A DNA stretch of 64,000 nt from Acidaminococcus fermentans DSM 20731 (GTDB lineage Bacteria; Bacillota; Negativicutes; Acidaminococcales; Acidaminococcaceae): positions 62,001 to 126,000 of the forward strand of contig NC_013740.1 of NCBI RefSeq assembly GCF_000025305.1, written 5' to 3'. The notes under the pieces are model-generated. The model had not been told where the DNA came from, did no database searches, and saw nothing but the letters and a program-made list of their open reading frames with translations. This document shows, piece by piece, positions 34,914 through 43,898 of the stretch. The first letter of the stretch is position 1. Each line of letters opens with the position of its first letter. The translations under genes were made by a program, and so were the position numbers.

Positions 34914-36599
34914 ATGAGCGGAAATGAACTGAACTACAAGAACAACCGCAGTGGAATCATGGTCAACGGGGTGGGCCGGAGCGGCAACCGGGCTCTGCTG
35001 TACAGCATGGGCCTGGAAGAAGACGACTTCCGGAAACCCATCATCGGGATCGCCAATTCCTTCAGTGAACTGGTGCCCGGCCATATCCACCTGCGGGACC
35101 TGGCCCGGGATGTGAGCGACGGCATCCTGGAAGCCGGCGGGATCCCCCGGGAATTTGACACCATCGCCCTGTGCGACGGCCTGTGCCAGGGGCACAGCGG
35201 CATGCGGTATTCTCTGCCCAGCCGGGAAATCATTGCGGACTCCGTGGAGGCCGTGGTGGAAGGGAACCAGCTGGATGCCGTGGTGATGCTGGCCTCCTGC
35301 GACAAGATCGTCCCCGGGATGATCCTGGCCGCAGCCCGGATGAAGATCCCGGCCATCATCGTCACCGGCGGCCCCATGCTGGCCGGCAACTGCGATGGCT
35401 ACACCAACATCTGCCTGAGCAACCTGCGGGAATTCGTGGGCCAGTATCAGGTGGGCAAAATGAGCTATGAAGAGCTGCGGAAGATGGAAATGGCTTCCCT
35501 GCCCACGGTGGGCTCCTGCTCCATGATGGGCACCGCCAACACCATGAGCTGCCTGGCGGAAGTGCTGGGGCTGACCCTGCCCCGGATGGGCACCTCCCCG
35601 GCCGTGTCTTCGGAAAAACGGAGACTGGCCCGGGCCAGCGGCAAACGGATCGTGGCCATGGTGAAGGAAGGCATCACCACCCAGGATATCCTGACCCGTT
35701 CCGCCCTGCTGGATGCGGTCAAGGCCGTTATGGCCATGGGCGCCTCCACCAACTCGGTGCTGCATCTGATGGCCATTGCCCATGAAGCCCATGTGGACCT
35801 GACCCTGGAAGATTTCGACCGGGTCAGCCGGGAAGTACCCTATCTGTGCAACCTGCGTCCTTCCGGCCAGTATGCGGTGGATGTGCTCCACGCCAACGGC
35901 GGGGTGCCTGCAGTACTCCGGGCCATCGAAGATAAACTTGATGACCATATCACCGTGACCGGCCACACTCTGAAGGAAAACATTGCCGCCCAGCCTCTGG
36001 TGGAAAACGACGTGATCTTCCCCCGGAGCAAACCCAAGAACAAAGAAGGGGGCATTGCCATCCTGAAAGGGAACCTGGCTCCCGACGGCGCCGTGGTAAA
36101 GGCCAGCGGGGTGAAACCCAACATGCATGTGTTCACCGGCAAAGCCCGGGTGTTCGACAGCATGGAAGATTCCATCACGGCCATCGAAGCCGGGGAAATC
36201 CAGCCCGGGACGGTCATCGTCCTGCGGTATGAAGGACCCAAAGGCGGTCCCGGCATGCGGGAAATGTTCCTGGTCACTGCCCTCCTGGTGGGCCGGGGCA
36301 TGGACGAAAGCACCGCTCTGGTCACCGATGGACGGTTCTCCGGATCCACCCGGGGGCCATGCATCGGTCACGTTTCTCCGGAAGCCGCTGCCGGCGGTCC
36401 CATCGGCCTGATCCAGGATGGGGACGTGATCCATATCGACATCCCCAACCGGAGCCTGACCATGGATGTTTCCGACGCCGAACTGGCGGAACGGAAAAAG
36501 CATTTCAAACCGGTGGTGAAAGCCACCTCCCCCATGCTGAAAAAATATGCAGCTTTGGTATCTTCTGCTGACAAAGGGGCCGTCCTTCAGGTAAAATAA
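34914..36599 (+). CDS. IlvD/Edd family dehydratase
   Basis: A 561-residue Fe-S dehydratase of the dihydroxyacid/phosphogluconate dehydratase family. Cluster cysteines are in [11 protein letters not shown] (about residue 127) and [19 protein letters not shown] (about 198-215). The C-terminal motif is [21 protein letters not shown] (about 470-490). Length fits IlvD, but the neighbours suggest a sugar-acid dehydratase rather than branched-chain amino-acid synthesis; no other ilv gene is near. Both readings remain possible. Confidence 0.8.
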   Translation: MSGNELNYKNNRSGIMVNGVGRSGNRALLYSMGLEEDDFRKPIIGIANSFSELVPGHIHLRDLARDVSDGILEAGGIPREFDTIALCDGLCQGHSGMRYSLPSREIIADSVEAVVEGNQLDAVVMLASCDKIVPGMILAAARMKIPAIIVTGGPMLAGNCDGYTNICLSNLREFVGQYQVGKMSYEELRKMEMASLPTVGSCSMMGTANTMSCLAEVLGLTLPRMGTSPAVSSEKRRLARASGKRIVAMVKEGITTQDILTRSALLDAVKAVMAMGASTNSVLHLMAIAHEAHVDLTLEDFDRVSREVPYLCNLRPSGQYAVDVLHANGGVPAVLRAIEDKLDDHITVTGHTLKENIAAQPLVENDVIFPRSKPKNKEGGIAILKGNLAPDGAVVKASGVKPNMHVFTGKARVFDSMEDSITAIEAGEIQPGTVIVLRYEGPKGGPGMREMFLVTALLVGRGMDESTALVTDGRFSGSTRGPCIGHVSPEAAAGGPIGLIQDGDVIHIDIPNRSLTMDVSDAELAERKKHFKPVVKATSPMLKKYAALVSSADKGAVLQVK

Positions 36600-36607
36600 G
36601 AAGCAAA

Positions 36608-36640
36608 CAGGGAACGTTCCCATAACAGCGTTCCCTTCCT
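36608..36640 (+). terminator. Weak hairpin between dehydratase and VOC-like gene
   Basis: GGGAACG / CGTTCCC hairpin (about 36610-36636) followed by TTCCTTA. A partial terminator or processing site at best. Confidence 0.4.
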
Positions 36641-36657
36641 TACAGGAGGCACATCTC

Positions 36658-37011
36658 ATGGCAGAAAAAATCACCTACAAGCTGAAACATGTGGGCATCA
36701 ACTGTGAAAACGAAAAAGAGGCCAAACAGCTGGTATCCCTCTTATGCAGTCTGTTTGACCTGGAACCGGGAAATGAAAATGACACACACATCTTCGTTTC
36801 CAATATGTTCGAGGTGATGAAGGACAGCACCCGGGGCCACCATGGCCATATAGCCCTGCAGACTCCAGATGTGGAGCTGGCCATGGCGGACCTGGCCCGG
36901 AAGGGGATTTCCTTCAAGGAGGAAACCATCCGCCGGGATGCTGACGGAAAAGTCATCTTCGTCTATCTGGACGGGGATATCGGAGGCTTTTCCTTCCATC
37001 TCACCAAATAA
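36658..37011 (+). CDS. Stand-alone VOC-like domain normally fused to KDPG aldolase
   Basis: A 117-residue protein. Its blocks KHVGINCENEKEAKQLVSL, HIFVSNMFEVMKDSTRG, HHGHIALQTPDVELAMADL and VYLDGDIGGFSFHLTK match, in my reading, the extra C-terminal domain carried by many Firmicutes 2-keto-3-deoxy-6-phosphogluconate/4-hydroxy-2-oxoglutarate aldolases. Here it has its own ribosome site (CAGGAGG) and start, and no aldolase gene is adjacent. It may be a subunit or regulator of an aldolase encoded elsewhere. Family recognition is from memory. Confidence 0.6.
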   Translation: MAEKITYKLKHVGINCENEKEAKQLVSLLCSLFDLEPGNENDTHIFVSNMFEVMKDSTRGHHGHIALQTPDVELAMADLARKGISFKEETIRRDADGKVIFVYLDGDIGGFSFHLTK

Positions 37012-37169
37012 AAAGTGTGGACGACCATCCCTCAACTGGTATGAAACCAACCCCTCTGATGAATGACGCCGGAGCCCCTTCGCCAATGGGGGCTCCGGCG
37101 TTTCGTGGTATCATTATGAGTGAAGATTGAAGATTGAAGAGTGAAGAGCGAAGAGCTGGGAGGAAAACT
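37012..37169 (+). terminator. Terminator and mini-repeat before the CoA-transferase gene
   Basis: Strong hairpin ACGCCGGAGCCCC / GGGGGCTCCGGCGT (about 37065-37100) followed by TTCG ends the upstream operon. Then comes a tandem degenerate repeat of GTGAAGATTGAAGATTGAAGAGTGAAGAGC (about 37119-37150) running into GGGAGG. Confidence 0.7.
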
Positions 37170-38489
37170 ATGCTGGAAAAATATCGAAACAAAGTGAAGA
37201 CGCCGGCGGAAGCCGCCAAGGCGGTGCAAAGCGGGGACTGGGTGGATTTCGGGTTCGGGAACGGGTTCCCGGAACTGATGGACGAAGCCCTGGCCGCCCG
37301 GAAGGAAGAACTCCAGGATGTGAAGATCCGGGGCGGTCTGGTGTACCGGCCCATCATCCATACCATCGACTGTGATCCGGAAATGAAGCATTTCCAGTAT
37401 TACAGCTGGCATCTGGGGGGCTATGAACGGAAGATGTTCACCGCCCGCCGGCTCCATTTCGTTCCCATGATGCTGCGGCTGCTGCCGGAAATGTACCGGG
37501 ACTACCTGACCGTGGATGTGGCCGTGGTGCCCGTGTCCCGGCCGGATGCCAATGGATACTGCGGCCTGGGGCTGGCCAGCTACTGCTGGAAGACCATCAT
37601 GAAGAAGGCCCGGACCGTGATCTTCGAAATCAATGAACACATGCCCACCCTCCAGGGGGTGGACGGATCTCACCGGGTTTCCCTGGACGAAGCAGACATC
37701 ATCGTGGAAGGGGAGCACGCTCCCCTGTGCACCTCCGGGTATCGGACCCCATCGGAAGCGGATCTGCAGATTGCCCGGAACGTGGTGGCGGAAATCCCCA
37801 ACGGAGCCACCCTGTCCCTGGGGGTGGGAACCATCCCCTTCACCATTGCCCAGATCCTGGCCCAGTCCGACCGGGAAGACCTGGGATGCCATACCGGCAC
37901 CATCAGTGACGCTTTCCTGGCCCTGTACAAGGCCGGCAAACTGACCAACGACCGGAAAGAGGACCAGACCGGTCTGGCCACCTGGAACCTGGCCAGCGGT
38001 TCCCAGGAACTGTATGACTGGCTCCAGGAAAAACCGGAGCTGTTCTATCCGGCTGAAGTGGATTATGTCCACAATCCCCGGATCATGGAAAAGATCTCCA
38101 ACTACATCAGCATCAACGGCGGGGTGCAGCTGGATCTCATGGGCCAGGAAAATGCCGAATCCATCGGGACCCGGCAGCTGTCCGGAGTGGGCGGCCAGCT
38201 GGACTTCCTGGAAGGGGCCTTCCTGTCCCATGGGGGAGCCGGCTACATCTGCATCGAATCCTCCCGGGTGGACAAGAAAGGGGTCCGTCATTCCAACATC
38301 GTCCCGGCCATTGCCGCCGGCAGCTCCATCGCCGGTCCCCGGGCACTGATCCAGAACGTGGCCACGGAATTCGGGGTGGCTCATCTCACCGGGCTCTCCC
38401 TGAAGGAACGGGCCCAGGCCATGATCGCCGTAGCCCATCCGGATTTCCGGGCCGAACTCCAGGAATACGCGGACAAGACGTTCTGCTAA
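37170..38489 (+). CDS. Acetyl-CoA hydrolase/transferase family protein (butyryl/4-hydroxybutyrate type)
   Basis: A 439-residue class I CoA-transferase similar in length and layout to 4-hydroxybutyrate/butyryl-CoA:acetate CoA-transferases. The C-terminal domain has LMGQENAESIGTRQLSGVGGQLDF (about residues 318-341). The motif that normally reads H-T/S-E-M-x-S-D, with the catalytic Glu, reads HTGTISD here (residues 241-247), so the thioester-forming Glu appears replaced by Gly243. It may be inactive, use another residue, or belong to a diverged subfamily. GGGAGG sets the start. Confidence 0.75.
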   Translation: MLEKYRNKVKTPAEAAKAVQSGDWVDFGFGNGFPELMDEALAARKEELQDVKIRGGLVYRPIIHTIDCDPEMKHFQYYSWHLGGYERKMFTARRLHFVPMMLRLLPEMYRDYLTVDVAVVPVSRPDANGYCGLGLASYCWKTIMKKARTVIFEINEHMPTLQGVDGSHRVSLDEADIIVEGEHAPLCTSGYRTPSEADLQIARNVVAEIPNGATLSLGVGTIPFTIAQILAQSDREDLGCHTGTISDAFLALYKAGKLTNDRKEDQTGLATWNLASGSQELYDWLQEKPELFYPAEVDYVHNPRIMEKISNYISINGGVQLDLMGQENAESIGTRQLSGVGGQLDFLEGAFLSHGGAGYICIESSRVDKKGVRHSNIVPAIAAGSSIAGPRALIQNVATEFGVAHLTGLSLKERAQAMIAVAHPDFRAELQEYADKTFC

Positions 38490-38730
38490 AGAGGATGGTC
38501 AACGGTCGAAGGGAAAAAATTACAGGCAAATTTTATTGAATATGGGCAATGGAACCGTGCTTCCTGCGGGCCGCCCGGCGTGCGGCCCCTACAGGTTTAC
38601 ACAATCAAAAGAACCCATTGTACCCGGCAAAAAAATCGCCGTGGCATGCGTGCGGCCCCTACAGGTTTACACGATCAAAAGAACCTGACCGTAAGGGAGG
38701 GTTCTTTTCATGGGCAATTGACTATTGACT
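38490..38730 (+). repeat. Intergenic element B with internal duplication
   Basis: No gene. It starts with GGTCAACGGTCG and ATTACAGGCAAATTTTATTGAAT (about 38519). A roughly 36-base unit (TGCGGCCCCTACAGGTTTACAC, then AATCAAAAGAACC) occurs twice, near 38580-38614 and 38649-38684, nearly identical. It ends with AAGGGAGGGTTCTTTT and GACTATTGACTATTGACC mini-repeats. Confidence 0.55.
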
Positions 38731-38736
38731 ATTGAC

Positions 38737-38766
38737 CGAGGCTGCTGCTTTGCGGCAGCCTCTTAA
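38737..38766 (+). terminator. Terminator upstream of the larA-like operon
   Basis: GAGGCTGCTGC / GCGGCAGCCTC hairpin followed by TTAATATATTTAA. It ends transcription from the CoA-transferase unit. Confidence 0.65.
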
Positions 38767-38783
38767 TATATTTAATGAATCAT

Positions 38784-38831
38784 CTAAAAACAATGAATTT
38801 GATTTATACTCCCTCTTCCCGTACAATAAAG
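38784..38831 (+). promoter_or_regulatory. Promoter of the larA-like/garD operon, matching the gudD promoter
   Basis: CTAAAAA (38784-38790), 5 bases, AATTTGATTTATA containing TTGATT (38799-38804), 17 bases, TACAATAAAG with TACAAT at 38822-38827. Box sequences and all spacings equal those before gudD (28099-28146), though the full palindrome is absent here. Confidence 0.7.
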
Positions 38832-38900
38832 GTATCAGAAAAATCTGTACGGATCGCTGTTCTTTGGACAGCGTTTTGCATCTGAAGGAGGCTGGAAATC

Positions 38901-40214
38901 ATGCGCATTACCACCAGAGGCGGGGTTGTGTCCCAGCTGCTGGAAAATGTTCCTCTACCCCGGATGTTCCGGGCCCGGCAGACCTTTCCCCGTCCGGTGC
39001 TGACACCGGAGGAAATCCCCGGTGTGGTCCGGGCGGAAATGAGCCGGGAGCCCTTTGTGAGCAAACTGCAGCCGGGGATGACCATTGCCATTACCGCCGG
39101 CAGCCGGGGCATCGCCAATGTGGCCCTGATCACCCGGTCCATTGTGGAATTCTGCAAGGAGCGGGGCACCCGTCCCTTTATCGTCCCGGCCATGGGCAGC
39201 CACGGCGGTGCCACGGCGGAAGGCCAGCGGGAGATCCTGGCCGGCTACGGCATTACGGAAGAAGCCATGGGCTGCGAGATCCGCAGCAGCATGGAAACGG
39301 TCTACCTGGGCATGAGCCAGTCCGGACGGCCGGTGTACATGGACAAAAACGCCTATGAGGCGGACGGGATCATCGTCTCCTGCCGGCTGAAGCCCCACAA
39401 TGCCTTCCGGGGCAAAGTGGAAAGCGGCCCCTGCAAAATGATGGCGGTGGGCCTGGGCAAACAGAAAGGGGCGGAAAATGTCCACGCCGACGGCATGGGA
39501 AAGATTGCGGAACACATCCCTTCCATGGCCCAGGTGTTCCTGGAAAAGGCACCCATCCTGTTCGCCATCCCCTCCATTGAGAATGCCTATGATGAAACCT
39601 GCAAAATCGTGGCCATCGATACCCCCCATCTCATCGAGGAAGAAGCGGAATGGCTGAAGTTCGCTTTTGCCAACATGCCCTCCCTGCTGGTGAAGGAAGC
39701 GGACGTGCTGGTGGTGGATGAAATCGGGAAGAACTATTCCGGCACCGGGGTGGATCCCAACATTGCCGGGACTTTCTCCACGGAATACGCCCACGGGGGA
39801 CTGAAGGTCCAGCGGACCTGTTTCCTGGACCTGTCGGAAGCTTCCCACGGGAACGCCCTGGGCATCGGCCTGGCCAACTGCATCACCGCCCGGCTGTTCA
39901 ACAAGATCGATATGGATGCCATGTATCCCAACATCGTCACCAACACGGTGTTCAAATCCGGGATGATCCCCTTTGTGGTGCCTACGGACAAGGAAGCCAT
40001 CCAGCTGTGCATCCGCACCACCAACGGGGTGGACCGGGACCCGGCAAAAGTCCGGGTGGTCCGGATCCCCAACACCTCCCACATCGGGACGGTGATGCTC
40101 AGCGAAAGCTATTATGAAGCCGTCAGAGCCGGAAAGTACCCTCATCTGGAAGCCCTGGATGAGCCGGCGCCTCTGGCCTTTGACGATAACGGGACGCTGC
40201 TGACGAAAATCTGA
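38901..40214 (+). CDS. LarA-like (DUF2088) protein, putative nickel-dependent racemase/epimerase
   Basis: A 437-residue protein resembling lactate racemase LarA in its N-terminal DUF2088 domain. [15 protein letters not shown] is near residue 60, [18 protein letters not shown] near 95-112 and [27 protein letters not shown] near 150-180. LarA enzymes use a nickel-pincer cofactor made by LarB, LarC and LarE, none of which is nearby. It precedes garD by 17 bases in one operon, suggesting it acts on a 2-hydroxy diacid such as galactarate or glucarate, perhaps as an epimerase. This is inference. GAAGGAGG precedes the ATG. Confidence 0.75.
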   Translation: MRITTRGGVVSQLLENVPLPRMFRARQTFPRPVLTPEEIPGVVRAEMSREPFVSKLQPGMTIAITAGSRGIANVALITRSIVEFCKERGTRPFIVPAMGSHGGATAEGQREILAGYGITEEAMGCEIRSSMETVYLGMSQSGRPVYMDKNAYEADGIIVSCRLKPHNAFRGKVESGPCKMMAVGLGKQKGAENVHADGMGKIAEHIPSMAQVFLEKAPILFAIPSIENAYDETCKIVAIDTPHLIEEEAEWLKFAFANMPSLLVKEADVLVVDEIGKNYSGTGVDPNIAGTFSTEYAHGGLKVQRTCFLDLSEASHGNALGIGLANCITARLFNKIDMDAMYPNIVTNTVFKSGMIPFVVPTDKEAIQLCIRTTNGVDRDPAKVRVVRIPNTSHIGTVMLSESYYEAVRAGKYPHLEALDEPAPLAFDDNGTLLTKI

Positions 40215-40231
40215 GAAAGGAAGAAGATACT

Positions 40232-41752
40232 ATGACTGCACCGCTTGTAATCAGGGTCAAAGAGAAAGACAATGTGGCCATTGCCGTCCATGACCTGCCT
40301 GTGGGCACGGAAGTGCTGCCGGGCGTGGTTTCCCTCCAGCCCATTCCTCAGGCCCATAAAATCGCCCTGACGGACATTCCCAAAGGGGGAGAGATTATCC
40401 GGTACGGGGTGGTCCTGGGCTATGCCAGGGATGATATCCCCAAGGGAAGCTGGATCAACGAACATATGCTGGATCTGCCGGAAAGCCCGGCTCTCCATGA
40501 TCTGCCCTATGCCACCCACATCGTGCCGCCGGAAGAACTGCCGGATCCGGTACGGACCACCTGGTGGGGCTACCGGAACAAAAAAGGCCCGGCAGGGACA
40601 CGGAACCTGCTGGGGGTCGTGACCACCGTCCAGTGTGCCGCCGGGGTGGTGAATGTGGCAGTGGACCGGATCCGCCGGGAACTGCTGCCCAAATATCCCC
40701 ATGTGGATGATGTGGTGGCGGTGAACCATCCCTACGGCTGCGGGGTGGCCATCAATGCTCCCATGGCCAAGATTCCCATCCGGGCGGTCCGGAACCTGAT
40801 CCGCCATCCCAATTTCGGCGGGGAGATCATGGTCATCGGACTGGGCTGCGAAAAGCTTACCTATGACCGGCTGCTGGAACCGGAAGAAATCAATCCGGAC
40901 AACTGCCTGACCCTCCAGGACTGCCACGGTCATGATGCCATGATGCAGGCCATCCTGGACATGGCGGAAAAGAAACTGCAGAGACTGGAGAAGCGCCGGC
41001 GGGAAGAACTGCCTCTCAGCGAACTGGTGGTGGGGATGCAGTGCGGAGGCTCCGATGCCTTTTCCGGGCTTACGGCCAACCCCAGCGCCGGGTATGCGGC
41101 GGATATGCTGGTCAAGGGCGGCGGCACGGTGATGTTCAGTGAAGTGACGGAAGTCCGGGACGGGGTGCCCATGCTGGCGGCCCGCTGCGTGAACCGGGAA
41201 GTCCGGGACAAACTGGCGGCGGAAATGAAATGGTATGATGACTACCTGGCCGAAGGGGGCGTGGACCGGGATGCCAACCCCACCCCGGGGAACAAGAAAG
41301 GCGGCCTGGCCAACATTGTGGAAAAGGCCATGGGCTCCATTGCCAAAAGCGGCACCAGCCCCATTGTGGAAGTGCTGTCCCCGGCGGAAAAGCCCACGAA
41401 ACACGGGCTGATCTATGCGGCCACCCCGGCCAGCGACATTGTCTGCGGCCCCAGCCAGCTGGCTTCCGGCATCGGCCTCCAGGTGTTCATGACCGGACGG
41501 GGCACGCCCTACGGCCTGGCCATTGCACCGGTGATCAAGGTGTGCAGCCGGAACGAAATGAAGGACAACTGGTTCGATATGATCGATGTTTCCGCCGGCG
41601 GCGTGGCCACCGGGGAAGCCACCATTCCGGAAGTGGGGACGGAGATCTTCAACTTCATCCTGGATGTGGCCAGCGGCAAAAAGAAGCCCTACAGCGATCA
41701 GTACGGCTTCCACAACGACCTGTGCATCTTCAACCCGGCACCGATTACGTGA
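40232..41752 (+). CDS. garD: Galactarate dehydratase
   Basis: A 506-residue UxaA-family Fe-dependent dehydratase converting galactarate to 5-keto-4-deoxy-D-glucarate. It matches GarD along its length. The N-terminal SAF-like domain ([16 protein letters not shown], residues 14-29) has GGEIIRYG. The core has LNLGVVTT-like [27 protein letters not shown] and [36 protein letters not shown] is followed by a C-terminal [19 protein letters not shown]. It makes the same product as GudD, so both feed one pathway. Confidence 0.95.
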   Translation: MTAPLVIRVKEKDNVAIAVHDLPVGTEVLPGVVSLQPIPQAHKIALTDIPKGGEIIRYGVVLGYARDDIPKGSWINEHMLDLPESPALHDLPYATHIVPPEELPDPVRTTWWGYRNKKGPAGTRNLLGVVTTVQCAAGVVNVAVDRIRRELLPKYPHVDDVVAVNHPYGCGVAINAPMAKIPIRAVRNLIRHPNFGGEIMVIGLGCEKLTYDRLLEPEEINPDNCLTLQDCHGHDAMMQAILDMAEKKLQRLEKRRREELPLSELVVGMQCGGSDAFSGLTANPSAGYAADMLVKGGGTVMFSEVTEVRDGVPMLAARCVNREVRDKLAAEMKWYDDYLAEGGVDRDANPTPGNKKGGLANIVEKAMGSIAKSGTSPIVEVLSPAEKPTKHGLIYAATPASDIVCGPSQLASGIGLQVFMTGRGTPYGLAIAPVIKVCSRNEMKDNWFDMIDVSAGGVATGEATIPEVGTEIFNFILDVASGKKKPYSDQYGFHNDLCIFNPAPIT

Positions 41753-41762
41753 TATAATAAAA

Positions 41763-41850
41763 AAGGAGCGTTGCACGTTCCGTGCAACGCTCCTTTTTAT
41801 TTGTCAGCGGTCAACGGCCAGCTGACAGCTGACCGTTGACCGCATCTTAT
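41763..41850. terminator. Terminator of garD plus mini-repeat
   Basis: AAGGAGCGTTGCACG / CGTGCAACGCTCCTT hairpin (41763-41795) with A-run before and T-run after, then GTCAGCGGTCAACGGCCAGCTGACAG-type repeats to about 41841. Confidence 0.85.
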
Positions 41851-41852
41851 TT

Positions 41853-43160
41853 ATGGAGTTATCACAAGTTATGGAAAATCTTATCCTGGGGGCGTTCTGC
41901 CTCATTCTCTTTTTCTTTATTTTTACGGGGCTGCCTCTTCTGGGGGCGCTGGCCCTGGGATTCCTGCTGTTCTTCGGGTACGGGCTGTACCGGGGACACT
42001 CCTTCGGAGCGGTGCTGAAAATGGCCTGGCAGGGGGTCCTGTCGGTAAAGACCATTTTCCTGGTGTTCATCCTGATCGGCATGCTCACCGCCGCATGGCG
42101 GGCTTCCGGCACCATCGGCTACATCATCGCCCTGGCAGTCCGGTTCATCCGTCCATCGGTGTTCCTGCTGCTGACCTTCTGGCTGAACTGCGCTGTTTCC
42201 TTCCTGCTGGGCACATCTTTTGGCACGGCGGCCACCATGGGGGTGATCACCCTGTCCATTGGGGAGACACTGGGAATCTCTCCCCTGTACAGCGGAGGGG
42301 CCATCCTGTCCGGCACCTATTTTGGGGATCGGATGTCCCCGGTTTCCACCAGTGCCCTGCTGGTCAGCGTGCTCACCGGAACGGACATTTACCGGAATAT
42401 CGGGAACATGGCCCGGTTCACCCTGGTGCCCTTCGGGCTGGCCAGCCTGTTCTATCTGGTGCTGGGACTGTGGCTGCCCGGCATCGGACAGGTGGGGGCC
42501 ATGGTCAGCGGGCTCTATGACATCTACAATTTCACCCCCTGGCTGGTGCTGCCGGCCGTCAGCATCCTGACCCTGAGCTTTTTCCGGGTATCCGTCAAGA
42601 AGAATATGGCGGTGAGCATTGTCTGCGCCCTGGCCCTGTGCCATTTTGTCCAGGGCTGGCCCTGGTGGCATCTGCTGAAGATCCTGGTCACCGGGTACCA
42701 TCTGTCCGATCCGGAATATTCCGGCATGCTCAGCGGGGGCGGCATCACGTCCATGGTCCGGGTGGCTTCCATTGTGTGTCTGTCCGCTTCCTTCGGGGGT
42801 ATCTTTAAGGGCACCGGGCTGCTGAAGGGCATCGAGAGCCTGTTCCAGCACCTGAAGAAAAAGGTGGGGACCTATCTGTCCATTATCCTGGCGGCCCTGT
42901 TCACCGGAATGGTGTCCTGCAACCAGACCCTGAGCATCGTGCTGACCCATCAGCTGTGCAGTTCCTTTGTGCAGGACCGGGAGCAGCTGGCCCTGGACCT
43001 GGAAAACACGGCGGTGGTGATTTCACCCCTGATCCCCTGGTCCATTGCCTGCGCTACCATCCTGGACACTACCGGGGCGCCCCATACCTCCATCGCCCTG
43101 GCCGTATATCTGTTCCTGCTGCCGGTGTGGGGGCTGGTAAAAAGCCGTTCTGCCGCATAA
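41853..43160 (+). CDS. NhaC-family Na+/H+ antiporter
   Basis: A 435-residue membrane protein of the NhaC type with about 11-12 helices. Characteristic stretches are LLGTSFGTAATMGVI (about residues 112-126), SGAYFGDRMSPVSTS-like SGTYFGDRMSPVSTSALL (about 150-167) and the second-repeat TGMVSCNQTLSIVLTH. It may exchange Na+ for protons or an organic ion. ATG 41853 lacks a good ribosome site; ATG 41871 is an alternative preceded at a distance by GGAG. Confidence 0.82.
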   Translation: MELSQVMENLILGAFCLILFFFIFTGLPLLGALALGFLLFFGYGLYRGHSFGAVLKMAWQGVLSVKTIFLVFILIGMLTAAWRASGTIGYIIALAVRFIRPSVFLLLTFWLNCAVSFLLGTSFGTAATMGVITLSIGETLGISPLYSGGAILSGTYFGDRMSPVSTSALLVSVLTGTDIYRNIGNMARFTLVPFGLASLFYLVLGLWLPGIGQVGAMVSGLYDIYNFTPWLVLPAVSILTLSFFRVSVKKNMAVSIVCALALCHFVQGWPWWHLLKILVTGYHLSDPEYSGMLSGGGITSMVRVASIVCLSASFGGIFKGTGLLKGIESLFQHLKKKVGTYLSIILAALFTGMVSCNQTLSIVLTHQLCSSFVQDREQLALDLENTAVVISPLIPWSIACATILDTTGAPHTSIALAVYLFLLPVWGLVKSRSAA

Positions 43161-43178
43161 AGCGGCAGAACGGCTTTT
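43141..43178. terminator. Terminator overlapping the end of the NhaC gene
   Basis: AAAGCCGTTCTGCCGC / GCGGCAGAACGGCTTT hairpin; the gene's stop codon lies in the loop. TTTT follows. Confidence 0.8.
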
Positions 43179-43185
43179 GGGTCGA

Positions 43186-43328
43186 GAGTTGCGGGCCATG
43201 AGCCGCGGGCTTATTGGTGCAGATCGAAAATCCGTTTTGCAGATTGCAGTGGATTTTGTTTGATCATCCTATAGGAAAATAACAAACGGCTTGCACGTCC
43301 GGGCTCGCGACCTCGACCCGCAACTTCC
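43186..43328. repeat. Intergenic element C, copy 1
   Basis: About 140 bases with imperfect terminal inverted repeats beginning AGTTGCGGG and ending CCCGCAACT. Each is followed inward by GC-rich degenerate units (CCATGAGCCGCGGGC; GGGCTCGCGACCTCGA). The AT-rich centre has an AAAATCC..GGATTTT palindrome. Related units occur at 47310-47480 and 21645-21670. No coding frame. Confidence 0.5.
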
Positions 43329-43330
43329 CC

Positions 43331-43468
43331 AAAAAGGGGGTGTGAAAAAATGCTTTTTCACACCCCGTCACTAGTCACTAGTCACTAGTCTCTAGTCACT
43401 AGCCGATGGAAGCCAGCTGACGCAAGCGAAATAAAGGCGCTGTGGATGATTTTTTCACAGCGCCTTTT
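43331..43468. terminator. Terminator array between the NhaC gene and zur
   Basis: GGGTGTGAAAAA / TTTTTCACACCC hairpin (about 43338-43365), then tandem GTCACTA GTCACTA GTCACTA GTCTCTA GTCACTA (43368-43402). A GGCGCTGTG..CACAGCGCC hairpin (43437-43463) with TTTTT follows. The last overlaps the end of the minus-strand zur gene. Confidence 0.7.
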
Positions 43469-43898
43469 TCCTGCATTCCTCACAATATCCGTACAGTTCC
43501 AGATAATGGCCCACGATTTCGAAATGGGTCTTTTGGGCCAGATCTTCCTCGAAGCCGTGGAGGGGGCAGCCGTCGATGTTCACTACTTTGTGGCAGCCCA
43601 GGCAAATCAGATGATGGGTATGGCTGAGGGTGTACAGCAGGAACCCGTATTTCCGGCTCTGGGGCAGCAGGACCTTTTCCGTCAGCTTCTTTTCCGTGAA
43701 ACTTTCCAGGATCCGGTACACCGTGGAAAAATTCAGGGTGGCCCCTGTCTGGAGCAGTTTCTGGTAGATTTCATCGGCACTGAGCACTTCCCGCTGGTCC
43801 AGGAGCATGGCCAGCACCTGGAGCCGGGCCTGGGTGCATTTCAGCCCGGCCCGGCGGATCAGCTGCCGGGCATCCAGGGGGGATCCCTTCTTATCCAT
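43455..43898 (-). CDS. zur: Fur-family regulator, probable Zur
   Basis: A 147-residue Fur-family metalloregulator. The N-terminal winged helix includes the recognition segment STVYRILESF (about residues 58-67). The structural zinc site has CLGCH (about 100) and CEEC near the C-terminus. The HTHHLICLGC sensing region is intact. Its ATG overlaps the stop of znuB by 8 bases, so it is the last gene of the znuC-znuB-zur unit. That context makes a zinc sensor more likely than Fur or PerR. Confidence 0.88.
   Translation of the reverse strand: MDKKGSPLDARQLIRRAGLKCTQARLQVLAMLLDQREVLSADEIYQKLLQTGATLNFSTVYRILESFTEKKLTEKVLLPQSRKYGFLLYTLSHTHHLICLGCHKVVNIDGCPLHGFEEDLAQKTHFEIVGHYLELYGYCEECRKKAL

Noticed and set aside
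34914-36599. Assignment of the dehydratase as ilvD for branched-chain amino-acid synthesis
   Set aside because: The family signature fits both IlvD and sugar-acid dehydratases; no ilvB, ilvC or leu gene is nearby and the context is sugar-acid metabolism, so no symbol was given.
43368-43403. Tandem GTCACTA repeats as a CRISPR array
   Set aside because: Units are about 7 bases with no unique spacers, and no cas gene is present. The same applies to the GGTCAAC and GTTGAC runs elsewhere.
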